A stretch of 64,000 nt of DNA, from assembly GCF_958298935.1 (NCBI RefSeq), contig NC_084942.1, positions 3,665,501 through 3,729,500 on the forward strand. Reading direction: 5' to 3'. A model generated the notes under the pieces. It saw only the letters and a list, made by a program, of their open reading frames with translations, searched no databases and was not told the origin of the DNA. Of this stretch, positions 31,801 through 43,570 are shown one piece after another. The translations under genes were made by a program, and so were the position numbers. The DNA comes from Phragmites australis. Its lineage: Eukaryota; Streptophyta; Magnoliopsida; Poales; Poaceae. Position 1 is the first letter of the stretch. Every line of letters begins with the position of its first letter.

Positions 31801-32179
31801 GGGCTTGAGTCATGCGTGGACGTGCTGTGGTGGCTGGCCTGGGCGGGGCGGGGCACTACCACTTGGCGGCGGGGCGTAGCCGTGCAGTGACTGGTGACCT
31901 GCTTCACACCTCACGAATCTGAGAGAGAGAGGGGGGGGAGAGAGAATTTCCTGCAGATAGGGACGGGCTGTGGGAATTTGGGAGAAGATAAGGCTTGATG
32001 GTGGAGTGAGGCATTTTGTAACATCCTGAGTTTTAGCATTTTAGAAAATTACAAAATTCACTTTAAATTAAAAAATTCTAATTATTTAAACCAAGATAAA
32101 ATCAAAGAAATATATTCAATGTATATATACTCATATGCATATATTTAAATATAATATTTTGACTAAGTATTTCAGAGAG
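31801..32179. other. Host sequence of the solo LTR; possible LTR start
   Basis: TGTAACATCCTGAG at about 32018 resembles the opening of some grass LTRs. The AT-rich sequence that follows continues after the solo LTR (33112 onwards), so the solo LTR sits inside another repeat. A short (GA)n run lies at about 31920-31945. Confidence 0.35.
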
Positions 32180-33106
32180 TGTCGGTGTATCAAATAAAGG
32201 GGTACCCCAGCTAATAGGCCCCACGAAGGGTGTAAACAGCCTAGGGAACATGCCTCCTAAAAAGCTAATCGATTGATGGGTTACCACAACCAGTGTAAGG
32301 CCTCTAGTGACCAATCTCGCTACGTCTTCACATAAACCCATGACCAGACCCCCTGGTCGCGGGATCAGATTGGACGCAACCCATCCAAAACGCCTTTATT
32401 AGACACTCGCCCGAACGCTTCTCTTCACCATGCACCGTCTCCGACGGATAAGGTCATGGGCGGTGCAGGGGGCGTTATCCCATCCCGTAGCATTAAAGGC
32501 TACGAAGTGAGACTCTACAGGCCGGTGCAGCACCGCACGACAGATGGGACATTGTCAGCCACCCGACAGGGCAAGTGGACGGGGACGGCGCAGAGGCAAG
32601 TGGATGGGGACGGCGTAGAGGCAAGTGGACGGGGACGGTGCGGAGAGGCAAGCGGACGGGAATGGTGCAGAAGGGCATCGTTCCGTCTCGTCACATTAAA
32701 TGCAGCAAGATAAGGTTCTATAGGCTAAGCAAAGATGGCGCGCGGCAGCACGATATGCAATGCCGTCAAAGCAAGTTGGCATGCTTGGTGCAGAAGGGCA
32801 TCGTTCCGTCTCGTCCGCATGTAAGTCCTCCCTCTCCCTACTATATAAAGGGATGAGGACCTCGTCTGTAACCAAGGGAGATCAATTTTGGTAAACTGCT
32901 AGAACACCGTCTGTAACCCAGTAAGATCTACGATAACACAAATACAGGACGTAGGGTTGTTATCCTTCGAGAGACCCGAACCTGTATAAACACTGGTGTC
33001 CTCGAATCCATCATCTACACACAGACACACCCAGTCCCTGAAACACCGTTCACGCACCCACTGTCCAACATACCTCGGAATCACTGTCAGGGATTTACCC
33101 TCAACA
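32180..33106 (+). repeat. Solo LTR of a Tat-like gypsy family, with perfect TSD
   Basis: 927 bp, TGTCGGTGTATC...CTCAACA, flanked by GAGAG at 32175-32179 and 33107-33111. It is related in both termini and internal motifs to the 3' LTR at 14071-15043 (AAAGGGGTA.CC near the start, ATACCTCGGAATC near the end). A CTATATAAAGG box lies at about 32842-32851. Inside, GGACGG.GCAGAGGCAAGTGG-type units repeat three times around 32575-32665. No internal region remains, the product of recombination between two LTRs. Confidence 0.9.
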
Positions 33107-33539
33107 GAGAGCATCAAATTAATTTCCAAATTAATCGTTGCAATACATTTATCATATGCATTTTGGTTTATTGCTTTTATGGTTCTTTGAGTGAATATTT
33201 GAATTTAAATATCTCTCAAATTCAAATCTATTTTCTTAGTTTCACTTCAGCTGTAGTCCAAATTGAATTCAATTATTTTGAAGTCAAACCTCTCTCAAAT
33301 TCAAATCTTTTGAATCCAACTCCTCTCCCAAAGTCAGAGCTTCGAATCCAACTCATAATTCAAATACCATTATTTGAATTGATGCCAAATCCAAATTTAG
33401 CTCCAAATTCAAATACTCCTATTTGAATTTAATCCCAAATATCTTGAATCCCAACTCTTTCAAATCTTCGACGATTATGTATTTGAATGCAATTCGAATC
33501 ATTCGAGTTATAATCTGATTCTTCGAGTTCAATCACTAC

Positions 33540-34814
33540 GATTCCGGGTTAACCCCGAATTATCCGGGTTGTCCGGAGTCTCCAGGTGAGGTTCCGGGGA
33601 GAGGTCTCGGTTTGGGCCTTTTTAGTTGACCCGAATACTCCGAGTTGATCCGGATACTCCGGGTTGCGGATATTCCGGGTGAGGTCCCGAGTCTGGGTGC
33701 TCGGTTTTGCCTTGTTTAGCTTACCTGAATATTTCGGGTTGACCCGGAGACTTCAAGTCAAGTTTTGGGGGGTTGGGTATTTATACCCCCTCACCCCATC
33801 CTTTGTGCTGCTGCAAGGGCATGAAAGAAAAGCATTTTAGAGCCAAAAGAACTCCATCCCACTCCATTTTAGTGAGAGATTAGAAGAAAAGTGAGTTGGG
33901 TTGAGAGATTGGAAGATTGAGTGCAAGTGAGCTAAAATCCATTCTTGAGCACTCGAGTTCATCGGTAAGAAGTTTATCATCGCGTTTGTTACTCTTGGAG
34001 CTTTGAGCTCCTAGGCGGCTAGGTGTTACCCGGTGAGCTCCTGTGCATGTGGTGAGCCGCGGAAAAGTTTATGAAGGTCGATCTCGCCTCCGCAAGGGAA
34101 GAGATAAAGCTAGTGGATCGAGGAAAGCGGTTGAAAGAGACTCGGCTCGTTGGAGCTTTCTCAACGGAGGCGTAGGATTCATGGTGGTAAATCCGAACTT
34201 CGGGAAACAAATATTTGTGTCTCCACTTCGGTTGTTTACATTTGAGTTCTTGCTCAATATTTGTGCATATTGCTCGATCTTCTTGTTTGTGTGTATTTGA
34301 TTGTAAGTTCTTAGTAGATCTACTTGGAATCATTACATGGAATACACGACTTCATTTGGTTTGAGCTAGAAATCTTAAGGTGTTGTTTTTTTTTTTAGTT
34401 TCGAGCTAGGTTTGAGCTAGAAATCTTAAGGTGTTGTTTTTTTTTTTAGTTTCGAGCTAGTTTCTGTACAGGTCCCGGAGAATCCGGATTTACCTGGAGG
34501 TTCTGGAACTGTACAACCCGGAGACTCCGAGTTGACCCGTAGTATCCGGGGTGAACAATGTTTTAAGCCTTTTTCAATTAGTGCTTTCTTGCATATCTTT
34601 TTCTAGAATTGAGTAATTTTTCTCACCTTAGGATTGTAACTTCCACACTTATTTAGGGTGATTATGCACTAGTTGAGCCTAGCATATTTAGGTTTTTCAT
34701 TTGTGAAAAATCTGTTAGTTTATATTCCGCTGCAAGTTTAGACCAACGGTAAAAGGGAGCGAATTTTTATAAAAACGCCTATTCACCCCCCTAGGCGACA
34801 TCATTATCCTTTCA
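33540..34814 (+). repeat. LTR remnant of a Copia (SIRE-like) family, left border unclear
   Basis: It ends GCGAC...ATCCTTTCA, with the preceding CCTATTCACCCCCC, the standard right end of SIRE/Maximus-type LTRs (compare the minus-strand LTRs at 48263 and 53970, which end GATCCTTTCA-like). A GTATTTATACCCC box lies at about 33777. Short motifs such as CCGGGTTGACCCGGA and CCGGAGACTCCG repeat through it. No primer-binding site follows, so it is solo or truncated. A tandem copy of a 54-base segment (AGGTGTTGTTTTTTTTTTTAG.., 34379-34459) is present. Confidence 0.6.
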
Positions 34815-36815
34815 CTTCCTTCTCGCTCTCCCGCTAATCTTTCACCCCAGAGCAGCAAGCAAACTTGCCTTTCCCTTCCTCTTCTCCTCTCTTGCTTCCC
34901 CTGCAAGACTCCCCCAACCACAAGCATACACACATGCATACATCAAATACACACACAAGCAGCACGGTGAGCACCACTGCCTCCCCTCTTTGCCCCTTTG
35001 TGCCATCCAAGCCACCGCTATGCTTTACTCCTCCTTGCCCACGGCACCGTTCCCGTGAGTGTGCAACCATGGCTAGCAGCCCACTCAGCCGCGACGCGCA
35101 ACACCGAGTTGGTCCCCTCTGCACTGCTGTCGTGCTCATTGTTGTCATGCTCAACCACCTCCAGGCCACCGCATCTCCTGGCGTTTCCCGCCCGCACATG
35201 CCGCCGCTCGGTCGTGCGCCGTGCTGCATCACCATGGCGTCAGGCTGCCGCCCGCAACTGCACTGTCCTGACTGCACCGCTCCCCAGCGCCAACAACCAT
35301 GGTGAGCCTTACCTCTTCCTCTCCGGTGTCTCCCTCTGCACCGCACGTGTTGTGCCGCGCCGTGCACATCGCGCCACATCGCACCACCAACCTGTGTCAT
35401 TCCGCCCACGCCTCTCCCACACCGCTGCGCTCGTGCGCTGTTCACCACGCAGCTGATCACACCTTCCATGCTGAGACGCCGTCCCGGTGCGCTCGACCAA
35501 GGAGCCCGCCACCACCGAACTTTCGCTGGCCGGTCGTCTCCTCCTTGCCCCAGCCTGGCCAAGAAGCCCCATCGTCCCGGCCTTCTCTCCGCCATCGAGC
35601 TTCCTCTCCCTCACGCCGAGGCCCCTCCGCTCTCTCCATCTTTGGTGAGCCGCCATCTTCCTTCGCTCTTCACCTCCTCCTGACACGCCTTCCTCTCTCC
35701 TGGCACCGCCTTCTTCCTCTTCTCTGACCTCCTGCTCCCCAACCGGCCACCCCTTTCTTCCCCGGCTGAGCCCATCTCCGGCCGACCACCATCTCCTCCG
35801 GCTGCTCCCCTCTGCCTCTTAGTCTCTTCGGCCTCTCTCTCTGTTAGCTGCATAGGATAAGACCTGGCCGACCTTGTACTCACCCCATGGACCCCACTGG
35901 TCAAGCCGGCCAGCAACCTCATGGCTCCGGTCCACCGTGCATTGCCCACCAAACCAACCTTGGTCCACCGAACCACAGATCGAGACCACGAATCCGATGC
36001 ACCATGGACACCACTCAAAAACTCCCTCAATTCATAAGTCTCGTGGACCAAGTTCACAACATAGTGTCCTTTTCTAATTTTCAGGATTTCTATTTCCGTT
36101 AAATGTTCCGACGATCATAACTCCTCCGTTTTAACTCCGATTTCGATGATTATTTCATCGATATTCCTTTAAAATCATGATCTTCATTCCTACCAAGTCT
36201 TGTAATTTTTGGAGCTCATTTAATTTTCTCATTTAGTATTTAATTCATGTCACAACATTTAAGCTAGATTTAATTTTCGTCTTTTAATAAATAAGTTGAG
36301 TTAGTTACTTCGATAAGAGTGTTTAGGTTATAATCGTAGATTAGTTGCTTATGTTAATCTAGCATCAATATATGTTTAACATCATATTATTTAAAGAATA
36401 GTATTTAGAATAAACTAAAGAATTAATTTTTTAATTAAATGTTTAGAAGTAAATTGTTATTTCATGCTTTAATCCACATGATTTAATCTGAGTATAATTA
36501 ACGAAATAAGTTTAACTAGTGTAGCTGTTAAATAAATAAATATCAGTCATTAAAAAATGATAGAATATTTTAATGTTAGTAATTAATTAATTGAATACCC
36601 TTTTAATAGTTAATTAATTAGTTTTAAAGAATAGTTTAACCTAATTAGTTAATTATATAAATTCTCTTATGATGTCAATAATATATAGCTTAATTAGAGT
36701 GGCAATTAAGTAATATTAGGTAATTGGGAATAAATACTAGATAACCATGTTTTAGTGTTGTAGATTAGAATGTTAATCTGACACTCAAGCACATATAATC
36801 ACCTAGAGTTATACT

Positions 36816-36816
36816 T

Positions 36817-36849
<33 letters not shown>

Positions 36850-36866
36850 TATATATATATATATAC
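36816..36866. repeat. (CA)n/(TA)n microsatellite
   Basis: About 13 CA repeats followed by CACGCACACA and about 8 TA repeats. It is useful only as a length-variable marker. Confidence 0.9.
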
Positions 36867-37660
36867 ACATGCTCTCATACATATAGACGTAAGTATTACA
36901 CACATGTTCATATCTGTACACACGCATTCACCTACACGTAGAAACCCTAACGAACGCTTTTCGGCAGTTAAGCTAATAAACGCTCACATAGTCGTTAGTA
37001 ACTAGTTTAGACTTCCTCTTAAGTTAATAAAACAACTAGGTAAACAACTTGACCTAGCTCCACTAGATAATCTCGCTAGTCTCTGTATATTAGTTTCGCT
37101 AGGCTTAGTGTTGCCGTCGTCTTCCCGTTAGGTTAGCTTTTGTAGTTTTCCTTGGTCATTCTTCTTTTACTTTGATATTTCCTTTAGTTTTATTTTGGTG
37201 TTCATTTGCTTAGGCGTGATGCACTTTTCGTCGTTAATCTGCGTAGGCTCGAAATCACGGATCTGAACAAGAATGCAAAGAAGGAACTGAAGACGAGGCC
37301 TGATGATGAAGAACCAGGTATTTCTCAAACGACAAGACCAATCGTGAATTGACTTTCGTAAAGGCAAGTCCTATTTCCTTGATCATATTAAACTCATGTT
37401 TTTAAATAATCTACATAATCAACTAAAACTTAACTTATTATCGCATGTGCTATGTATCGTGTTTTCTTTAAACTATTTATAATAGCTAAATCCTATCAAC
37501 ACTTTGACATATCTTAAATGTCATCATCTAGAATACATATCACCTTAGGATTACCTGTCGTTATCTATATTAAATCGGATGATGCCATGATATCTAGCGT
37601 GCTTAGGATTAAATACGTCTCCTCGGAGACGTCGCTTTTGGGAAATACGTCTCTTCGAAG

Positions 37661-37752
37661 ATATCTCTTCATCGTTATCAATCTTAGCTCATATACCATG
37701 AATACTGATATCTCTTCATCGTTATCAATCTTAGCTCATATACCATGAATAC
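37661..37752 (+). repeat. 46-bp tandem duplication
   Basis: TATCTCTTCATCGTTATCAA through TACCATGAATACT is present twice back to back, with a CTGA or near-equal junction. The copies are essentially identical, so the event is recent or an assembly effect. Confidence 0.8.
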
Positions 37753-38117
37753 TTGATGGTTGTGAATTCTGTGATGGTTGTGAAATCCTTGATGTCATGT
37801 GGGATATAGAGGATAATGTGTAAAAATAGATAAAAATTGTTTTGACACAGGCATATAGAGTGGTCCTCCAGGGAGGATGCTCTTGGGGGCTTGAGTTACC
37901 TAGTGATATTCATTGCCAATGAAGATGTCTGGCCCAGCCGCTTAAGGATCGAGTCATTGCGCCATCTGGCCTAGCCACCTCGTGTAACCACATATTCTGA
38001 ATGGACAAGACTTGACTTTTCGTTCACCGGACAGAGTTGGATATCATACTAGGAGGTTGAGAGTAGCGAGCAGTCAAGTGGCCATATATCCCTCTGTTTG
38101 AAGGTTGCTAGTACCGG

Positions 38118-39572
38118 TGTCGGAGGGTGAACTCCTATCGTAGGGATCCGGAGGGACCCTTTTTTGAGATTCGGCCGGGGGGATGATTCTGAATATGTTT
38201 GCGGGAGAAATAAATGGGTGTAAATGCGATGGCAGGTGAGATGGAAGGATCGAATGCAGAATGCAGTAAATGCACTGGAGGAATTTTTAGACAGGTTCGG
38301 GCCGCACTGAGCGTAATACCCTACTCCTGTGTGGATGCTATAAATGCCCTGAGAATGCCCCTCAGGAATGTTGCTGGTTACAAGAATGTTTGTCTATCCT
38401 AGAGCTTCAGGCTACTTGTTCTTCGGTGGTCTCAGCTTCTGTGCTTCTACTGAGGTGTTCTTCGAGTCTTGGCGTCTGTGCTCTCTCCGAACCTCTGAAA
38501 GAATTGTCTTTGTCCGTGCCCGCCGGCTCCCTTTAAATACTCGCCGGCGGTAGCATGCCCCGAAAGGGAGGGCACGAGTTCGAAGGCACCATAAATGAAA
38601 ATGCAGTTATCATGGGCTCGCCAGCGCGAAGTGATGGGGGGTTGAAAACGCGCCCCCGCCCTGTCTTCGGTCGTCATGATGGCGCTAGCAACTGGCGCCG
38701 TGGAGAGGGCCCACCGGGTAGTCGTAGAGTAGCCCGGCGTGCCCGCCTGGTCTTGTTCGTCTGACATAGCAGGGCGGCAGGCGGGGCACCTCGGGCCTTG
38801 CGATGCTATCCTGAGGAGTGCCGGATGACGCGGGATGGGACCCGTGCATTAAATGTCCCAACGCCCTTCTGCCAGAATGTGGCAGGGACTGACACCGAGC
38901 GTGGCAGGAGCAGTTGGAGGTGACAGGCCACGCACCCTCTTAAATGCGGCATCGGGCCTTTCACAGGCTGACACCTCACCGCTGGACCCCTACGGGGGCC
39001 ACCGACGAAGGACTTCTTGGGCCGTCAGGGAACCGAGTGCTTGGGGGTCACTGTTCACCTTCCCGAGCACTTTCTCCCAAAAACGCCCTCTCTTGGTCCT
39101 CGGGGAACTGAGTGCTCGGGGGCTATTGTTCACGGCTCCGAGCACTCTCTCCCGGAATCGACTGTTCGGATCCTCGGGGAACTGAGTGCTCAGGGGCCGC
39201 TGTTCGCAGCCCCGAGCACTCTCTCCTGGAACTACCTTCCTTGGGTCCTCAGGGTACTCGGGTGCTTGGAAGCCACTGTTCGCAGCCCCGAGCACCCCCT
39301 TCCCGGTACTCGGCTTTTCTGGTCGCCGGGGGACTTGGGTGCTCAGCGGCACCTGTTCATGACCCCGAGCACTCTCTTCTCGGTCACTTGGTCTTCGCAG
39401 ATCATCGGGGAACCCGGGTACTCGGGGACCACTGTTTATGGCCCCGAGCGCCCTCTCCCGGGACTTAGTCTTTTCGTACCTCGCGGAGATGATCCCCACG
39501 GGAAGGCGCCACATGGCAAACTGCTGACCTAGCCTCGGGATTCGGGGACCCCTGGTTCCTGATTCACCGACA
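38118..39572 (-). repeat. Solo LTR related to the 55871 gypsy LTR, with perfect TSD
   Basis: 1455 bp, TGTCGGAGGG...CACCGACA on the plus strand, flanked by ACCGG at 38113-38117 and 39573-39577. The plus-strand start matches the plus-strand start of the LTR at 55871 (TGTCGGAG.GTGAACTCCT). The element reads minus, and the TATA-like TATTTAAAGG on the minus strand at about 38531-38541 agrees. From about 39010 to 39480 a unit of about 75 bases repeats six times. Each unit has GAGTGCTCGGGG facing CCCCGAGCACTC, an inverted pair. No internal region remains. Confidence 0.9.
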
Positions 39573-39577
39573 ACCGG

Positions 39578-40769
39578 CCTAGGCTTAAAAAGGGACTAGC
39601 CTTCAGTACATGGACTCTGGCGTTTGGGGATAAATCTCGTAGAAAAGTTAGCTTGTTTTAAACTATTTGAAAAGCTTTGTTACTAGTTTATCTTTATTTC
39701 AAAAGGTTAACAATATGTAATACCATTGAATACCTGCATAAATCGCTTTACATTTAAAACTAAACGGTAAAGTCTTATCCTTGAAATATCCATTATGCAT
39801 CTATCAACCCCTTGAAATAGTATAGGACTTGCTGAGTATCTTCCGGACTCAATCTTGCCACTTTCAGATTATTGAGATAAAGATCAACCTCTACCCAGAT
39901 GAAATTAGAGAGAAGAAGTCTAAGGTTGCGTCCGCACCTAAGTTGCCTCTGGTATTGGGTTATCTGCTTGTTTCGTTTTACTCCGTTGTAAGCTCTTCTG
40001 TCTGGTTGGTCTGTTATGGATTCTTATCCGCAAGACTATCTTATATTCTTTTCAGGTAATTATTTTACTTTATTTTATTTAAAATGTGTATTTGATAATA
40101 TTCTATTAAATTATATGAGCATCAATTACTTAATCAAAAAACTGATACAGAAAACCTAAAGGAACCTAAGATCAGGATCCTAACACATTTCGAGTTTACT
40201 CGTGGGTAACTGCAGGCAAAAATATAGACCTGTGCCCAATCCAATTTCTTACAAGTACCCAACCCGATATTCTCATAGGTGAAAAAGCATGTCCCTACCT
40301 GTGTCCGCGTGGTACCTGTAGGTACCTAAACTCCCCGGGTAGAATTGCCATGCTACAGTATTCACCTGAACAAATCAGCTTATCGACTTGCAAGCACTTT
40401 TGGATCCTGATGCCGTGTGTTGTCTCATGCGGTCGCAGTGTCACTGCTCAACAGTACTCCCCATGGGGACAGATTGGTCGGCGTGGTACCAGTGCTGCAG
40501 ATATGCTGTTACTGATGTACACACAGATGTCTCGAGGAAATTCTACGGCCGAGTCGTGTGCAGTGCAGGTGAGCCCACGAGGCAGGCAACGGTGCAGTGT
40601 TCGTTCCGCGCCCGCCAACTTCTCCTGCCCCACACACCCACGGCTCGCGCTATTCCGCCCACGCCAAGGCACCGCCGCAATTCACGGAGGTTCCGGCAGG
40701 CCAGCTTATCGCGGCCAAGCCATTGCTGGCGGGACGATGGTAGGACGAACCGCGTCCGCTGTACTTGAG
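39578..40769. other. Continuation of the noncoding host repeat, then GC-rich unassigned DNA
   Basis: 39578-40140 resumes the AT-rich repeat that was split by the solo LTR. 40180-40350 has GTACC/GGGTA-rich words like those at 31280-31400. The overlapping 126- and 140-codon plus frames at 40350-40772 have no domain and are not called. Confidence 0.4.
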
Positions 40770-41462
40770 TAGGGATGTTAGTTGGACTTGTGGGTTTAGC
40801 TAAATAGTGGGTTCGGTAATCGATTGGTATGGGTTCGGGTGTTATTTTTTTTCACTGATCTATCGGGCTAGGTACTCGAACTGAGACGGGTTAGACTAAG
40901 GCTTCAATTTTCGTTTGTGGATGCCTATCGGATCACTCGAAATAGTATATTGTAGCTTACACAATCAGTACAGATAGCCCAGTTGCTTGTCCCGACGGCT
41001 TGACCCCCGATTCCCATTCAGCCAAGCCACTAAGGCCATTCCTCCACATGTCGACATCATCATGCTCCACCACGCGCCGCTGCCATCTCGCCCCCGATCT
41101 GCAACGTGTCCATGTCGTCACGCCGCACGCCTGCTTGAGGAGACCTGCTCCGCGTGACCGCATCGCCCCCTCTCGCCTCGGTTGCCTCGGTTTTGTGCCG
41201 CCCCCTTTCATCCTTGGCTATTGGCGACTCCATGCCACCCCTTTTGGCCTCACCATCCGCGGCTCCGCACCCCCTTTAGTCTTGCTCGTCAACGTTGCCC
41301 CTACTTCGACGCAAGACCCGATGGGTCCTCATTGGGTTCGAGTGCAGGTGCACATTTCAACCCGATTAGGAATTTAGGTGCGGGTCAGATTTTCAATTTC
41401 GGATTTCGTAGCGAATGAGTTTTGATTAAATTCACATCTGATCCGATCCATTACTATCCCTA
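40770..41462. mobile_element. Non-autonomous hAT-like element
   Basis: 693 bp whose ends are inverted repeats of hAT type: TAGGGATGTTAGTTGG at the left and CCATTACTATCCCTA at the right. The adjacent 8 bases (TACTTGAG and CACTTGTA) match at five central positions, a decayed 8-bp target duplication. GGGTTCGG/ACCCGA words lie inside. There is no transposase frame. Confidence 0.6.
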
Positions 41463-43143
41463 CACTTGTACCACTAGTCGACACTTCACATGGACCTTTG
41501 GGACCCATTGGTTTCACCCCAAAACTTGCCTCACGAAAACATGGCACAATTTCATATCCCTTCATGAGACCTAACAAATGTGTTGTGCTTCGACCTCGAA
41601 CAAACAGGAAAAAAAAACTGGTTTCGATAAATGAGCTCAGTGCTACCGTGACAATCAACTCCATAGCAACATGAATCATCCATGTAACACTGTATCACAA
41701 CCATTTCATTCCAACCAGGTGTCCCACCCCGCTCCGTCGCCTGCAGCCGGTGGCATCTCGTCGTTGGGACTGTCTCCCTTTAAGCCCAGCAGTAGAGAAA
41801 ATCCTGCCAAAAAAGCCACCGTGGATGGAAATTTTGCCATTGAAGCTTATGTTGTGTTTGGTTGCCTGTATTGTGTCTCTTATAGCTGCATCGTATATTC
41901 TGGATGAGGAGAAGCAGACTGGGGGAGTTGTATTTTAGAAAAGAAGAGTGTTTGCTTGGTTGGATCTACGGATGCAGGTTGAATTTGAGTTTATGTTTGG
42001 TAGGCTGAATCTGAGGTTGCATGAGGGGTTCACTGTCGCAGACAAGTGGGCCCAGCCGATCCTCAGCTGCATCCCGCGAGCCTGCATGTGAGCTACGACC
42101 GATTCAAGCGCACGAGCTGATGCAAGCTTCGACCTATGGTCATGGCAACCAAACGATCGTCTCTGTGAGCGTATACGCGGATGCAAGCACGAGCTACTGC
42201 ACCCATCCAAACAAACCCTTAGGAAGTGTGGCATGCCATACTTTTTTATCACTGGGATCCACGTGTCATAAAATATATATAGTCATTAATTTATTAGTCA
42301 CATCTTAGCTAATTTTTGATAAGGAGGTGTGACATTTTTAAGAGTGAACTAACCAGTACCTAAGACCGCAACTACAGAACCATTGAATAAAAGAAGAAGA
42401 GGGAGGAGTAACAGCATCTACAGAACCATAGTTTAATACAGCACTGATTGTTCGCTTGATACTTGACAGGCACTTAGATTCTCGGAATGTGCCTGCTCTT
42501 TTCCACTAAACAAGCAGATGTTTCATCCACTCCGACCGATCATCGTCGTCTCTCTCTCACCCAGTCACCCTTCCCCTATCTCCCTTCCATGCCCATGCTT
42601 CCCAGAGCTCAGATTAAAGAAACGTTTCGGCAGTCTCGGGACAAGCGACGTGTTGCAGAGGATCCACAAATCAATGTCCTCCCTGCCTCCCTGCATGCTG
42701 TTGCACTTGGACTTGCACCACCCCAGCACCACTGCGCCTGTCCGTCTTGTCTTGTCCCAGGCGGGGGCCAGACACGCCGGAGTAACTGGGGCGCGGCCCA
42801 CGAGGACACCGGCACCCTGAAACAAGCTAAAGAAATCGCCCAGGATCTCTTGCTTTTGACCGGCTTCTGGGGCAACTGAAGAAGATCCTTGTCCGGAGGC
42901 GAGCAGGGGCATGGGCAGGCGACTGAAAAGTTGCTGCTTTGCATGCAGAGCAGGGGGAGGACTCAATGCTGCTCCTCACGCCTGCGAGCACCACAGCTTC
43001 AGTGCTGCATCGCATCGCATCGCTGCCAGGGACCGTTGTACCTTTCTTCGCCCAACTCTACTGCGACTGTACTACTGCTGAGGTAAAAACTTCTTTCTAC
43101 GATTGTATAGTAACTGTTGTACTAGTACTAGCACGGTAAATAA
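41463..43143. other. Intergenic with MITE-like pieces
   Basis: About 41946-42221 has weak inverted ends (GAGTGTTTGCTTGG versus CCAAACAAACCCTTA) like a decayed Tourist-like MITE. About 41848-41935 carries a separate TGTTTGGTTGCCTGTA arm. 42480-43080 contains several overlapping frames with no domain. Confidence 0.35.
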
Positions 43144-43285
43144 ACAAATACTTACTACATACCCTGTCAACATCACGTTTCTCTCACAAGGGCATGCACG
43201 TTCCGACGTTCGAGACAAATACTTACTACATACCCTGTCAACATCACGTTTCTCTCACAAGGGCATGCACGTTCCGACGTTCGAG
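43144..43285 (+). repeat. Perfect 71-bp tandem duplication
   Basis: Two adjacent copies beginning ACAAATACTTACTACATACC (43144 and 43215) with no differences that I can find. It lies about 290 bases past the stop of the four-exon gene, in its 3' flank. Confidence 0.9.
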
Positions 43286-43570
43286 ACAGATGCATGGCTG
43301 TTTTGGTTTGTTTAACAGCGCAGAGATGGCACGAGTTCTCTCCTAAACCGCCACTTCATTATTGTTCCAACCGCACAGTGATTAGCAAGGCCAGAAGAAG
43401 GCACAGATCACGATAACTTACTGCAAACATACGACCAGAACTACTGGTATTATCATTGCTCCTTCCCTACAATCCATCCTGTTATTATCATTGTTCTTTC
43501 CCTTGTTACTGCCGCTACAAGAACATCTACTACTACTAAAGTACTGTTCGCCACCATCCCCAACTGCCCA

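Larger units (their letters stand above)
34815..38117. other. Noncoding repeat mosaic hosting the ACCGG solo LTR
   Basis: 34815-36060 is C-rich and supports long frames on both strands (up to 253 codons) with no domain, so I do not call genes. 36070-37400 is AT-rich and continues in the same style after the solo LTR (39578-40140). This looks like the long noncoding part of an LTR element without gag or pol. I could not pair its LTRs. Confidence 0.45.

Noticed and set aside
31415..31907. Pro/His/Arg-rich minus frames
   Set aside because: They are the translation of a 71-bp minisatellite.
34834..35727. Long overlapping frames (up to 253 codons, minus; 142-152 codons, plus)
   Set aside because: They overlap on both strands in C-rich DNA, have no domain, and their composition follows the base composition. 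This is most likely noncoding repeat sequence.
36816..36866. Regulatory element
   Set aside because: Plain dinucleotide microsatellite.
38990..39532. 171-174 codon frames in the solo LTR
   Set aside because: Same reason: translation of a tandem LTR repeat.
40350..40772. 140- and 126-codon plus frames
   Set aside because: Overlapping frames without a domain, next to a hAT-like element.
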